64,000 nucleotides of DNA from Pseudoalteromonas sp. (lineage in GTDB: Bacteria; Pseudomonadota; Gammaproteobacteria; Enterobacterales; Alteromonadaceae). The position numbers and the translations under genes were made by a program. The notes beneath the pieces are model-generated. The model saw only the letters and a program-made list of their open reading frames with translations. It ran no database searches and was not told where the DNA came from. The stretch spans positions 338,984-402,983 of the forward strand of contig NZ_JAGYIU010000002.1 of the NCBI RefSeq assembly GCF_018402495.1. The letters run 5' to 3'. This document shows, piece after piece, positions 37,656-47,674 of this stretch (its first letter is position 1; every line of letters starts with the position of its first letter).

Positions 37656-38501
37656 TTAAAGTACTCCTTGTTTGCAGGCTTGATATACACCAAGTACATC
37701 TGCGGTTTCTTTTACATCATGCACGCGAATAATGTGTGCACCGTTTTGTGCAGCGATTAGTGCGCCAGCTAAACTGCCTGCTAATCTATCTTTTGTATCT
37801 CTGTTTAATAAATTACCGATCATTGATTTACGTGATAGCCCGGCCAGCAAAGGCAATCCTAACTTTGCGTAATCGCTAAATTGGGCTAGTATTTGGTAGT
37901 TATGTTTGAGCGTTTTTCCAAAACCAAAGCCAGGGTCTAAAATCAACTGGCTTTGTTTAATACCAACAGCCTCGCATGCGGCAATTCGTTGACTAAAAAA
38001 ATCGTTTATCTCACCCGCTAAGTCATCATAATGAGGATCGCGCTGCATACTGCGTGGTTGCCCTTGCATATGCATTAAACATATTGCCACCTCAGGATAT
38101 TGAGCAACCGTTTCTAATGCGTCAGGCTCTTGTAAAGCGCGAACATCATTGACAATATCTGCACCCGCTTCAATCGCTTGGCGCATAACCTCAGCTTTAC
38201 TAGTGTCGATCGAAATAACACAGTCACTTTGCTTACGAATGGCTTTAATAAGTGGAATAACGCGCCTTAACTCATCTTCAAGGCTGACATCGGGAGCACC
38301 AGGACGTGTTGATTCGCCACCTATATCCAAAATAGTCGCGCCATCATCAAGTAATTGCATCGCATGATTTAACGCTGCGCTCGTATTTAAAAACTGACCA
38401 CCATCAGAGAATGAATCTGGGGTCACATTCACTATTCCCATAATAACAGGGTTTGCAAAGTCGAGCGTTCGACCACGCGCAAGGTTAATTTTAGTATTCA
38501 T
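37656..38501 (-). CDS. folP: Dihydropteroate synthase
   Basis: 281 residues. Pterin- and phosphate-binding motifs: MGIVNVTPDSFSDGG (about 21-35), GGESTRPGA, IDTSK, DPGFGFGKT and the C-terminal IRVHDV. It condenses p-aminobenzoate with pterin pyrophosphate in folate synthesis and is the sulfonamide target. The order ftsH-folP-glmM is standard in gammaproteobacteria. A terminator separates it from ftsH. Confidence 0.97.
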   Translation of the reverse strand: MNTKINLARGRTLDFANPVIMGIVNVTPDSFSDGGQFLNTSAALNHAMQLLDDGATILDIGGESTRPGAPDVSLEDELRRVIPLIKAIRKQSDCVISIDTSKAEVMRQAIEAGADIVNDVRALQEPDALETVAQYPEVAICLMHMQGQPRSMQRDPHYDDLAGEINDFFSQRIAACEAVGIKQSQLILDPGFGFGKTLKHNYQILAQFSDYAKLGLPLLAGLSRKSMIGNLLNRDTKDRLAGSLAGALIAAQNGAHIIRVHDVKETADVLGVYQACKQGVL

Positions 38502-38560
38502 TGCTAACCTTAAAATGTGCTTGTTAAATATAATTTTAATTATTTACACCAAACTGATAC

Positions 38561-38590
38561 AAAAAAGCCCCGAACTTCGGGGCTTTTGGA
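38561..38590 (-). terminator. Terminator of ftsH
   Basis: Minus-strand stem AAAAGCCCCGAA gTTCGGGGCTTTTTT, between ftsH and folP. Confidence 0.85.
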
Positions 38591-38606
38591 TAGTTTATTT
38601 TAACGA

Positions 38607-40550
38607 TTAATCAGCTTTATCATCAAGGTTTGTTTCATCTTTTTTAGATTCATCAGCTGGTTTTTGTACTTCATCAACTGGTTTCTCTTTAGAAACATCT
38701 TCTTTTTCTGGTTTAGCTTCATGACGGTCATGCGCATCACGTGGTTCACGTACTGGCTGACGAGCCATTAAATCATCAATTTGTTTCGCATCAATGGTTT
38801 CATACTTCATTAGTGCGTCTTTCATCGCGTGCAAAATATCAATGTTTTCTTTCAATATTGATTCTGCGCGTTGATAGTTGCGGTCTGAGAATAAACGTAC
38901 TTCTGCATCAATTACTTTTGCAGTTTCATCCGACATACTCATAGAACGACCACCGCCGCCACCCATGTACATTTCGCTTTGATCTTCAGCGTAAAGTAAT
39001 GGACCTAGTTTTTCGCTTAAACCCCATTGGGTTACCATTTTACGTGCAATATCAGTTGCACGTTCAATGTCGTTACTTGCACCTGTAGTTACTTTATCTT
39101 CACCATAAATAAGCGCCTCAGCAATGCGGCCTCCATAAAGGCTTGAAATCATTGACTCGAGTAACGCTTTTGAATGACTAACACGATCTTGCTCTGGTAA
39201 ATACATAGTCACGCCTAATGCACGACCACGCGGGATAATGGAGACCTTATAAACTGGATCATGCTCTGGCACCATACGGCCAACAATTGCGTGACCAGCT
39301 TCGTGGTAAGCGGTCATTTCTTTCTCTTGCTCACTCATCACCATGGTCTTGCGCTCAGCACCCATCATGATTTTGTCTTTTGCAGCATCAAACTCAGCCA
39401 TGCTAACAACACGTTTGTTACCACGAGCAGCATACAGAGCTGCCTCATTTACAAGGTTAGCAAGATCGGCACCAGAAAACCCTGGCGTACCACGTGCAAT
39501 TACTGACGCCTCTACGTTATCACCTAAAGGCACCTTACGCATATGGACTTTCAGTATTTGCTCACGACCACGAATATCAGGTAAACCTACCACTACTTGA
39601 CGATCAAAGCGACCTGGACGAAGTAATGCTGGATCTAACACATCAGGGCGGTTTGTTGCAGCAATTACGATAATTCCTTCATTGCCTTCAAATCCATCCA
39701 TTTCCACAAGCATTTGGTTTAAAGTTTGCTCACGCTCATCGTGACCGCCACCCATACCTGCACCACGTTTGCGCCCTACAGCATCAATTTCATCGATGAA
39801 GATAATACAAGGCGCTGCTTTTTTTGCCTGTTCGAACATGTCACGTACACGTGATGCACCCACACCGACAAACATTTCAACAAAGTCAGAACCAGAAATG
39901 GTAAAGAACGGTACTTTAGCTTCACCGGCAACAGCCTTAGCAAGTAATGTTTTACCTGTACCTGGAGGACCGACCATAAGTACGCCTTTAGGGATGCTAC
40001 CGCCTAGCTTTTGAAACTTAGAAGGGTCACGTAAAAAGTCCACTAGCTCGGTTACATCGTCTTTGGCTTCGTCGCAACCTGCTACATCAGCGAAAGTCGT
40101 TTTGACCTGATCCTCACTCATTAAGCGGGCTTTACTTTTGCCAAATGACATGGCGCCTTTGCCACCGCCACCTTGCATTTGACGCATGAAGAAAATCCAT
40201 ACACCAATAAGCAGGATCATAGGGAACCAAGAAATGAAAATGCTTGCTAAAAACGATTGCTCTTCAGGTTTAACACCTTTTACATTCACATCGCTTTTTA
40301 ACAAATCATTTAAAATATCTTTATCGTAAATAGGCATAACGGTTTGAAAACGCTCACCACTACTTTTTATGCCAGTGATGGTGCCGCTGTTACTCTCAAT
40401 CGACACCTCTCGTATAGAGCCGTTTCGGGCTTCTTTAACAAATTGACTATAACTTGTTTGACGATCAACTTGATCGCCGCCATTAAAGCTCTGAAATACT
40501 GACATAAGCACAACTGCAATGACCAGCCAGAGTATTAGATTTTTCGCCAT
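38607..40550 (-). CDS. ftsH: ATP-dependent membrane protease FtsH
   Basis: 647 residues. Two N-terminal membrane helices (about 4-22 and 107-126) flank a small periplasmic domain. AAA+ Walker A GPPGTGKT (197-204), Walker [11 protein letters not shown], and the zinc-protease HEAGH near residue 415, with a Lys/Asp/Glu-rich tail. FtsH degrades membrane and regulatory proteins including LpxC and sigma-32 in E. coli. I start at 40550 ([10 protein letters not shown]), the family start; the longer frame begins on TTG three codons earlier. rlmE lies just upstream on the same strand. Confidence 0.97.
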   Translation of the reverse strand: MAKNLILWLVIAVVLMSVFQSFNGGDQVDRQTSYSQFVKEARNGSIREVSIESNSGTITGIKSSGERFQTVMPIYDKDILNDLLKSDVNVKGVKPEEQSFLASIFISWFPMILLIGVWIFFMRQMQGGGGKGAMSFGKSKARLMSEDQVKTTFADVAGCDEAKDDVTELVDFLRDPSKFQKLGGSIPKGVLMVGPPGTGKTLLAKAVAGEAKVPFFTISGSDFVEMFVGVGASRVRDMFEQAKKAAPCIIFIDEIDAVGRKRGAGMGGGHDEREQTLNQMLVEMDGFEGNEGIIVIAATNRPDVLDPALLRPGRFDRQVVVGLPDIRGREQILKVHMRKVPLGDNVEASVIARGTPGFSGADLANLVNEAALYAARGNKRVVSMAEFDAAKDKIMMGAERKTMVMSEQEKEMTAYHEAGHAIVGRMVPEHDPVYKVSIIPRGRALGVTMYLPEQDRVSHSKALLESMISSLYGGRIAEALIYGEDKVTTGASNDIERATDIARKMVTQWGLSEKLGPLLYAEDQSEMYMGGGGGRSMSMSDETAKVIDAEVRLFSDRNYQRAESILKENIDILHAMKDALMKYETIDAKQIDDLMARQPVREPRDAHDRHEAKPEKEDVSKEKPVDEVQKPADESKKDETNLDDKAD

Positions 40551-40616
40551 ATCGCTCAAGGGGTTAACCTCTTGTATCCAATTAATTTAAATTCAACTAA
40601 ACGCCTTGCAACTGTA

Positions 40617-41246
40617 CTACAGTTTGTATCCAGTCGCTACTATATATACTTCCCGAGAACGGGGACGCGAGGCATCCGGTTTACGTATCTTCACTGTCTT
40701 AAAACTATTACGAACATCTTGCAAATATTGATCAAAGCCTTCGCCTTGGAATACTTTAACAATAAACGCGCCATTTTTCTTTAAAACTTGATGGCACATA
40801 TCAAGCGCAAGCTCAACCAAATACATGCTACCTGCCTGATCAACCGAGTTATTACCACTCATGTTAGGTGCCATATCAGACAATACCACATCTACATTTT
40901 TACCATCAATACGTTTTAACAACGCATTGAGCACTGCTTCTTCACGAAAGTCACCTTGTAAAAAGTCAACACCCGCTAATGAGTCCATAGGTAAAATATC
41001 ACACGCAACTACTTGGCCCTTATCACCTACTTTCTCAGCTAAGTATTGTGACCAACTTCCTGGAGCCGCGCCTAAATCAACCACCGTCATTGCTGGGCGC
41101 AATAACTTATCTCTGTTTTGTATTTCGTCTAATTTGAAAACAGCTCGAGAGCGCCAGCCTTTTTTTTGTGCTTGCTGAACATATTTATCATCAAAATGTT
41201 CTTTAAGCCAACGTTGTGAACTGGCTGACTGTTTTTTATTTGTCAT
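40617..41246 (-). CDS. rlmE: 23S rRNA (U2552) 2'-O-methyltransferase RlmE
   Basis: 209 residues. The SAM-binding motif [15 protein letters not shown] (about 55-69) and the K-D-K-E catalytic residues of the FtsJ fold (Lys in SRAVFKLDE, Asp in VVLSDMAPN, Lys in [10 protein letters not shown], Glu in SREVYIV). It methylates U2552 of 23S rRNA during late large-subunit assembly. Upstream of ftsH in the usual order and divergent from yhbY. Confidence 0.97.
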   Translation of the reverse strand: MTNKKQSASSQRWLKEHFDDKYVQQAQKKGWRSRAVFKLDEIQNRDKLLRPAMTVVDLGAAPGSWSQYLAEKVGDKGQVVACDILPMDSLAGVDFLQGDFREEAVLNALLKRIDGKNVDVVLSDMAPNMSGNNSVDQAGSMYLVELALDMCHQVLKKNGAFIVKVFQGEGFDQYLQDVRNSFKTVKIRKPDASRPRSREVYIVATGYKL

Positions 41247-41334
41247 AAATTAACACGCAACTAATTAGTAATATTCTCTAGATGGCGTTAGAATACCCTT
41301 AATTCAAGCCATATTCAGCAAAATTTGTAATATC

Positions 41335-41631
41335 ATGACATTATCAAACAAACAAAAGCAGTTTTTAAAGGGTCAGGCGCATAGCCTTAAGCCTGTAGTT
41401 TTACTAGGTTCTAACGGTTTAACCGAAGGCGTAGTCGTTGAAATCCAAAGCGCACTTGAAATTCACGAATTAATTAAAGTGAAAGTGCCAACAGACGACC
41501 GTGAAACAAAAAAGCTTATTTTTGATGCCATTGTTCGCGAAACAGGGGCTACTAAACTTCAAACAATTGGGCATACTATTGTGCTTTATCGTCAAAGCCC
41601 TGAGAAAAAAATTCAATTACCTCGTGGCTAA
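41335..41631 (+). CDS. yhbY: Ribosome assembly RNA-binding protein YhbY
   Basis: 98 residues, a CRM domain (TLSNKQKQFLKGQAHSLKPVVLLGSNGLTEGV and IKVKVPTDDRETKKLI). It binds pre-50S particles in E. coli. The length matches the family. Divergent from rlmE, as in related genomes, with its own terminator. Confidence 0.96.
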   Translation: MTLSNKQKQFLKGQAHSLKPVVLLGSNGLTEGVVVEIQSALEIHELIKVKVPTDDRETKKLIFDAIVRETGATKLQTIGHTIVLYRQSPEKKIQLPRG

Positions 41632-41653
41632 TTGATTCACTCAAACGTAAAAC

Positions 41654-41682
41654 AAAAAAACCAGCAATTGCTGGTTTTTTTA
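41654..41682 (+). terminator. Terminator of yhbY
   Basis: AAAAAACCAGC AATT GCTGGTTTTTT. Confidence 0.9.
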
Positions 41683-41770
41683 TAAGTGTTTAAAAACAAT
41701 CTTTACTATGTGGATACATTTTATAGCTGCATTAACTAAATCAATTTGTTTGTATTGTTAATAAAATTTA

Positions 41771-42925
41771 TTAACTATTTTTCCTGCGCTTATATACTAG
41801 CAGGCGGTCTATAAACTCAGTAGTAAGTTCATTTATAAGCCCTGTTTCTGCATTTAAGATTAAACTAAAACCAACATTTAAGTGCGGAAAAACAACTAGA
41901 TCGCTACGATATCCTTGCACCCAACCACTATGATAATAAAGTGTTTCATCATCATAATCATACACACGCCAACCTAGCCCATAGTAGGCCTCATTCATAT
42001 GCTCTCGCCATACCCGCCTGTAACGTTCTTTTTTAGTATGTGTATAAGGGCGCGTTTGCATGGCCAGAGCCTCTAATGATAATACTGATGGATATTGCCC
42101 TAGCTGTGCATTTAACCAAATAGCCATGTCAGAAGCACTCGCGTTAACACCTGCTGCAGGAGCAACTTTATAATAATTCTTTTTTAAACGGGCACTGTAC
42201 CAACGCTTTTTTCCACGAACATGAGGATGTGCGTAGTTACTGTCTTGTACCATCGCATCGTAGCCTAAACTAGCATCGCGCATTTTTAAAGGGGTGAAAA
42301 ATGCGTCGTTAAGCCACTGGGCATAAGTTTTGTTGGTGCTTTTAAAAATAACATCGTCAATTAAGCTAAACATGACATTTTGATAGCCGTAACAATCACC
42401 GGGGGCACAAATAGGCTTGACCGTTAATAGCTTTTCAACAATATCGGTGTATCCCATTCGCGATTCGATTAAATTATCGTATGCATTTGGTACCAGCCCG
42501 CTAGAGTGACTTAAAATATGAAAAACTTTTAACTCATCTTTGTAGCCGGTTTGTTTAAATTCAGGGATATAATGGCTAACAGGCAAATACAAATTAAGCT
42601 GTTGTTCATTTGCAAGTTTAGCCGCTAACGACCCTGCAAATGTTTTAGACACTGATGCCAAACGAAACCGGGTATGCGGATCAATTCTTTTACCGCCCCC
42701 CATTTTAGTTTGCCCCATTGCATGAATATAGTCACTCGCGTGTGTATTGACTATGGAAAGTGCCCCTCCGGGAATCTTTTTTATTTTTAGTTTTTGCTCT
42801 ACGTAACGTCCATAATTTTTAACGAAAGCTTCCCAGTTAGGATCTGTATTTGCGCTTGCCTCAAAATGTCCTCCGATAAGGCATACAACAAAAGCGTAAA
42901 AGGGTAAGGTGTTAAAATACTTCAT
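41771..42925 (-). CDS. Serine hydrolase, beta-lactamase/class C-like
   Basis: 384 residues with an N-terminal signal peptide (about 1-25). The class C/DD-peptidase-like active site is visible: S-V-S-K (Ser91, Lys94), Y-Q-N near 198, and H-S-G in YYHSGWVQGYR. Members include EstB-type esterases, D-aminopeptidases and peptidoglycan hydrolases, so lactam resistance is not implied. The TTG/ATG choice is not critical; the ATG gives a good signal peptide. It is a single gene, divergent from a lipoprotein gene. Confidence 0.85.
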   Translation of the reverse strand: MKYFNTLPFYAFVVCLIGGHFEASANTDPNWEAFVKNYGRYVEQKLKIKKIPGGALSIVNTHASDYIHAMGQTKMGGGKRIDPHTRFRLASVSKTFAGSLAAKLANEQQLNLYLPVSHYIPEFKQTGYKDELKVFHILSHSSGLVPNAYDNLIESRMGYTDIVEKLLTVKPICAPGDCYGYQNVMFSLIDDVIFKSTNKTYAQWLNDAFFTPLKMRDASLGYDAMVQDSNYAHPHVRGKKRWYSARLKKNYYKVAPAAGVNASASDMAIWLNAQLGQYPSVLSLEALAMQTRPYTHTKKERYRRVWREHMNEAYYGLGWRVYDYDDETLYYHSGWVQGYRSDLVVFPHLNVGFSLILNAETGLINELTTEFIDRLLVYKRRKNS

Positions 42926-43040
42926 GCTTGGCTAATTTTTCTTTTTTAGTCATAATCAGCTTTTATAATACCATGAACTTTTGCTCAGACTAACGTACAA
43001 TGCGTCTGATAAATGGTTTTTAAGTGGATGTAAAATATTT

Positions 43041-43850
43041 ATGCGTTTTTTAGTTGTATCATTTTTTTTTGTATTCGTATCTGGTTGTGCCGTTGTTAAA
43101 CAACCCGCAGAGCCTTTAGCAATGCCTGTAAAGCCTGTCCTTAAAAGTCAAACTTACCAGCTAAAATATGAAACTGATCATGCTTCACCAAAAGTAAAAT
43201 CAGTGCAGTTACCTGCACATACCATAAAAAGAAATCAAACCGTCAAAGTCGTTGTTGACCGTGCAAGTGTCACTGACACGCTCGCCTCTCAAATTAGCCA
43301 AGCATTAAACGACAAACAGTTAAAGGTTACAACAACCGATAACAGCGATTACACGTTAACAATTCACCAAGTTGACCTTGAGTTTATAGATGATGCTAAG
43401 TACACCCTAGCACGACCAGATGAACCTAATTCACTGTTTTCAAGCGTAGCGCAGCAATTTCCTTCTCAGCAATGTGCAAATATACTGGCACAAGTTAGTA
43501 TGCGCCTTACGCACAAAGCATCAGGTGACGTGGTGTGGTTTGCTAAATCATCAATAAATAGTGCTAGCTTTCATCGCGAGCCTTTAATTTATAGCTTTAA
43601 TGAAGAAAAGAAGATCACTAACGAGTTAGAGGTTGTTGCGTTTATTCATAAACACAACACTGAGCAAGCTCGCCTTAAGCGTGCTGAACTTAAAAATGAA
43701 GTAACACCTCCGGAATATAAAACCATAACTAAACTTAGTAGCTTAACTAAACTACAGGGGCCTTGTACGCGAACTGAAATAAGCGCGCTAACTCCCATGA
43801 TGCAATTTTACTTAAGCAGTGTGCTCGTTGATAAAATTAAAGTTCAGTGA
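43041..43850 (+). CDS. Hypothetical lipoprotein
   Basis: 269 residues, starting at MRFLVVSFFFVFVSGC with the lipobox VSGC at Cys16. I chose this start because the upstream TTG frame from 42981 adds an implausible leader. The mature part has a DRASVTDTLASQISQALNDKQLKVTT segment and a later SMRLTHKASGDVVWFAKSS stretch, reminiscent of periplasmic proteins that assemble around the cell wall, but I do not recognise the family. Possibly an outer-membrane-attached protein. Confidence 0.65.
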   Translation: MRFLVVSFFFVFVSGCAVVKQPAEPLAMPVKPVLKSQTYQLKYETDHASPKVKSVQLPAHTIKRNQTVKVVVDRASVTDTLASQISQALNDKQLKVTTTDNSDYTLTIHQVDLEFIDDAKYTLARPDEPNSLFSSVAQQFPSQQCANILAQVSMRLTHKASGDVVWFAKSSINSASFHREPLIYSFNEEKKITNELEVVAFIHKHNTEQARLKRAELKNEVTPPEYKTITKLSSLTKLQGPCTRTEISALTPMMQFYLSSVLVDKIKVQ

Positions 43851-44097
43851 TCATGAGTAATCATTTTAAGGGACAAAGTTGATGTTAGTATGTACACTGC
43901 ATGGATGCAGGAACCATTGCAGAGAATCACTAACCAACGACACTTAGCCTTACTATCGATACGATTTTCCTTTCAAAATAGCTCACTTGATTGAACGAGC
44001 TGGTGTTAGATGGACAACCACTACATTTTTTTACAGATTTAGCCACGAGTATGACAATATACTACTCTTTTTAGCAAACTCTAATTAGGTTCCAAGG

Positions 44098-44955
44098 ATG
44101 AAGCACTCCCCAAAAACACCATTTCTGTCTTGTGTAGCCTTATTTTTTTCGCTTATTTTTAGCGCTCACAGTACAGCAAGTAATCGTTACTATGCCGATA
44201 ACACATTAGAACCCACTTCAGGTTTTGCATGGGATTGGAGTGCTGGGGCAAGTTATTACGTAGAAGATTCTTATTTGGTCGGCATGAAATCCTATGATGT
44301 TGGCGCAGAGTTGGATTTGAGCCTTGCGATTTCTTTCGATAATTTTTACCTTGATTTTGATCACAATCAACTTAGCGGCGGGCTTGTTTTAGGCTACAGC
44401 TTAATTAATAAATATGATTGGGAACTTGATTTATTAGGCACTAATGCGCAAGCTGGGTTTGATGAACAAGGCCTAGGTTTTTATAACGATGGCATTATTG
44501 ATTCACTTCGCGGTATAAAAAAGCGTAACTATGACTTCAATGCTGGCCTTCGACTTACACGTCGATTCGACAGTTCGCAAATTTCTCTTGAATACTTACA
44601 TGATATCTCAGGGACTCATAATAGCTGGGTGGCGAACGTATTTTTTAGTCACATTCAGCCTTGGCGCAATTGGGAGTTTCGCTCTGGGATTGGCCTAAGT
44701 GCCTATTCAGCTGATTTTACAAACTATTACTTTGGTATTGATAGTGATGAAGCTAACGCAACTCGCCCTATTTATAATACCGACGCCAGTACCAGTATTA
44801 TCTTTGAATTTCATGCTGAATACCCCATTAATCAAGATTGGGTCTTTTTAGCTGGCTGGTTAAGCACATGGTTTTCAAAAGAAATTGATAACAGCCCCAT
44901 TATTTCCCAAGGATATCAACATAAAGCCAAGGTAGGCGTGCGCTATGTACTTTAG
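44098..44955 (+). CDS. MipA/OmpV-family outer membrane protein (cassette 1)
   Basis: 285 residues with signal peptide (about 1-28) and a small beta-barrel ending in GVRYVL. Landmarks are ADNTLEPTSGFAWDWSAGASYY and LDFDHNQLSGGLVLGYSL. MipA scaffolds murein synthases in E. coli; OmpV is a porin-like protein. The role here is unknown. It opens a four-gene unit with DUF3019, an OmpR-type regulator and a kinase; a second cassette is at 54400-57584. The DUF3019 gene overlaps its end by 11 bases. Confidence 0.85.
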   Translation: MKHSPKTPFLSCVALFFSLIFSAHSTASNRYYADNTLEPTSGFAWDWSAGASYYVEDSYLVGMKSYDVGAELDLSLAISFDNFYLDFDHNQLSGGLVLGYSLINKYDWELDLLGTNAQAGFDEQGLGFYNDGIIDSLRGIKKRNYDFNAGLRLTRRFDSSQISLEYLHDISGTHNSWVANVFFSHIQPWRNWEFRSGIGLSAYSADFTNYYFGIDSDEANATRPIYNTDASTSIIFEFHAEYPINQDWVFLAGWLSTWFSKEIDNSPIISQGYQHKAKVGVRYVL

Positions 44956-45331
44956 ATTTTTTTACTGTTTATTGTTTAGTTATTCAGGCTCTTTGCTGGC
45001 GGCCCCAGTGCAAATATCCGCTCAATTGAGTGCAGTACCTGACACCTGCGTGGCTTTACGTGAAGGGCGCAACTGTTACGCCGATGTTGTTTTGTCATGG
45101 CAGCAAGTAGAAGTGGGAAATTATTGTCTACGCGATGCCACCTCAAAGTACATTATGCAGTGCTGGCTTAAACAGCGACAAGGTTCGTTTAATTATGCTT
45201 TTGACTCAACGCAAAGTATTTCGTTTGAACTGTTTAATAGTAATACATCGCAAGTCATTGCTGTTACAGAAGTAAAGCTACAGTGGGTGTATCAAAATAG
45301 GCAAAAAAAGCGACGTTGGCGTTTATTTTAA
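44945..45331 (+). CDS. DUF3019 protein (cassette 1)
   Basis: 128 residues with a signal peptide (about 1-20, cut near LLAA). Four Cys (in VPDTCVAL, GRNCYADV, GNYCLRDA and MQCWLKQ) could form two disulfides in the periplasm. The C-terminus is very basic (QNRQKKRRWRLF). DUF3019 proteins regularly sit between a MipA/OmpV protein and a two-component system; function unknown. It overlaps the upstream gene and is followed by the regulator. Confidence 0.85.
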   Translation: MYFRFFYCLLFSYSGSLLAAPVQISAQLSAVPDTCVALREGRNCYADVVLSWQQVEVGNYCLRDATSKYIMQCWLKQRQGSFNYAFDSTQSISFELFNSNTSQVIAVTEVKLQWVYQNRQKKRRWRLF

Positions 45332-45382
45332 ATATAAACATTTTAATAGCTTAACTATCAATTAGGTATACAAAGAAAGCTT

Positions 45383-46087
45383 ATGGATAATTACGGTACT
45401 ATTTTACTGGTTGAAGATGATATCTCTCTTGCACAGTGGGTCACTGAGTATTTAACAGAGCAAGGCTATGTTGTGCATGTATGTCATCGGGGTGATGAGG
45501 TTATAAGCCAAGTAAAACGTTTAAAACCACAACTTATTTTACTCGACATTATGCTGCCAGGGCTTGATGGTATTAGTATATGTCGTGAGCTACGTAGTTT
45601 TTATCATGCCCCAATTATAATGCTTACTGCCCGCGATGAAGAAATGGATGAAGTGATTGGGCTGGAAGTCGGTGCTACCGATTACATAATAAAACCTGTT
45701 CGTCCTCGCGCATTACTTGCACGCATTAAATCGGCCTTGCGCTACAGTAGCGACACGCCTAAAACCGATGACCAAGCAAATATGATTAATATTGGCGAGT
45801 TAAGTATTAATACCGAGTCACGCAACGTTACCCTCAACCAACAGGATGTGAACATTTCAAGTGCTGAATATTTATTACTGCATTACTTAGCCAGTAATGC
45901 AGGAGAAGTTGTATCACGCGATGCAGTGTTTAAAGCTACGAAAGGCAGAGAATATGATGGCCTAGACAGAAGCGTTGATGTGCTTATTTCTGCTTTGCGT
46001 AAAAAGTTTAATGATGACCCACAAAAACCTGAAAAAATTAAAACCATTTGGGGTCGGGGTTATTTATTGGTGACTACAGCGTGGTAA
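45383..46087 (+). CDS. OmpR-family response regulator (cassette 1)
   Basis: 234 residues. Receiver domain with acidic pocket EDD (11-13), phospho-acceptor Asp55 in LILLDIMLPGLDG, Thr in MLTARDEEM and Lys in YIIKPVRPR; then a winged-helix DNA-binding domain (GREYDGLDRSVDVLISALRKKF). It should be phosphorylated by the kinase encoded 94 bases downstream and probably controls its own cassette. Confidence 0.93.
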   Translation: MDNYGTILLVEDDISLAQWVTEYLTEQGYVVHVCHRGDEVISQVKRLKPQLILLDIMLPGLDGISICRELRSFYHAPIIMLTARDEEMDEVIGLEVGATDYIIKPVRPRALLARIKSALRYSSDTPKTDDQANMINIGELSINTESRNVTLNQQDVNISSAEYLLLHYLASNAGEVVSRDAVFKATKGREYDGLDRSVDVLISALRKKFNDDPQKPEKIKTIWGRGYLLVTTAW

Positions 46088-46181
46088 CTGATAACATTTG
46101 ATTTGTACAAATAACCTTCCCTGCCATATTAAAGGTTACTTTAATGTCAAAAGCCTGCGCTATTAATACGGAATAGCATCA

Positions 46182-47471
46182 ATGAAAAAGTTTTATATTT
46201 CACTACTAGGCAGTGCGCTGCTTTCAATTATTGTTTTAGGCTGGCTTATTGATGCATTTAGCCAACAAGCACATGCGCCTTTGGATGAGTTTAGCGTACA
46301 AAGCCAGATTATTGTCGGGTTAAGTAAACAGCTCGCTGCGCTAAAAACCGATGCTCGCCCACAACAAGTAACAAAGCTCGCCGCTGACTTTAACCTTATA
46401 CTTAACTACAAATTAAATCAGTCGCTGGCACTGCCTTTAGCGCTATTAGATAAAATGCAAACCCAAGGCGGGTTAATCCTCGAAGACGAGCAAGGCTTTT
46501 ATATGCTCTACACTAATGATGAGTTAAGTCCTTATCATTTAACCATGCGTTTAGATAAACCCTATGAGGCCACACAACGAAACGATATTATTTTAACGCT
46601 ATTATTTTACACTGGCTTATGTGTTTTTATGGGTTTTATTATTACCCCTTTAGCAAAGCGCCTTACGGTGTTAAACGAAGCAGCAAAGCAGTTTGCATCT
46701 GGTAATGTTAAAGCGCGTATTACCCCCTCTCGATTTACCTATATAAAAGATGTGGAACTGACCTTTAACCGTATGGCGAGTCAAATTGAAAAGCTAGTTG
46801 CTGAAAACAAGCTAATGGCCTCCAGCTTATCGCATGATATTAGAACCCCAATTGCTTGCTTACGCTTTGGTGTCGACGCCGCCCTTGATACTCATGATGA
46901 GAGTAAAATAAAGCATTATTTAACCCGTATGGAAACCGACTTAGACCATATGGAGTCAATGCTAAAAAGCTATCTAACGTTTGCTACTTTAGAGCAAAAT
47001 GCGAATAAGCTTACTTATTCATCAGTAAACCTTAAACAATACTTAAGTGATATTGTATTGCAACTTGAGCCTAGAATAACCTCTCGCTCGCTTAATATTT
47101 CTTTAGAATGTGATGATCATACCGTTTATGCTGACTTACATTGGCTGGCAAGAGCAATCACCAACTTAATTAATAATGCCTGCGACTTTGCAAATCACAG
47201 CATTCAAGTAACCGCCTCAGTACAAGAACGTTTTCTGGTGCTGAACATCGCCGACGACGGACCAGGCATAGCCCAAGAAAATAACCATAAAGTATTTAGC
47301 CCATTTTTTCGTGAACGCAGCCACCGTAATCGCAGTGATAATAGTTATGGCTTGGGGCTAGCAATCGTCGCCAAAGTTGCAGATTGGCATCATGGCACCG
47401 TAAAAGTGAGTAAAAGTGAACGGCTCTCAGGCGCCTGTTTCACATTAACCATCGCTCAGTTTGAACATTAA
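46182..47471 (+). CDS. Sensor histidine kinase (cassette 1)
   Basis: 429 residues. Membrane helix at about 5-24, periplasmic sensor of about 110 residues, second helix about 136-155, HAMP, H-box SSLSHDIRTPIACL (His218), N box ITNLINNACDFA, G1 DDGPGIA and G2 NSYGLGLAIV. The periplasmic part has no recognised ligand domain; it may monitor the envelope or the cassette's own outer-membrane proteins. Paired with the regulator just upstream. Confidence 0.93.
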   Translation: MKKFYISLLGSALLSIIVLGWLIDAFSQQAHAPLDEFSVQSQIIVGLSKQLAALKTDARPQQVTKLAADFNLILNYKLNQSLALPLALLDKMQTQGGLILEDEQGFYMLYTNDELSPYHLTMRLDKPYEATQRNDIILTLLFYTGLCVFMGFIITPLAKRLTVLNEAAKQFASGNVKARITPSRFTYIKDVELTFNRMASQIEKLVAENKLMASSLSHDIRTPIACLRFGVDAALDTHDESKIKHYLTRMETDLDHMESMLKSYLTFATLEQNANKLTYSSVNLKQYLSDIVLQLEPRITSRSLNISLECDDHTVYADLHWLARAITNLINNACDFANHSIQVTASVQERFLVLNIADDGPGIAQENNHKVFSPFFRERSHRNRSDNSYGLGLAIVAKVADWHHGTVKVSKSERLSGACFTLTIAQFEH

Positions 47472-47674
47472 TCAACAATGCAATGACGCTTAATACAACT
47501 GATTAACGAAATATAATTAAAAAATTGTGCTATTTATAATCAAAATACGCACGTGTTATTTATACAGCCGAATAAAACGCAATAATTGTGCAACTGAGAC
47601 AAATAAGCACTTTTTATTTAATTACAATTCCAGTAGATTGTCACGGCGTCGAAAAAATAGAGAAGCAGAATAAT

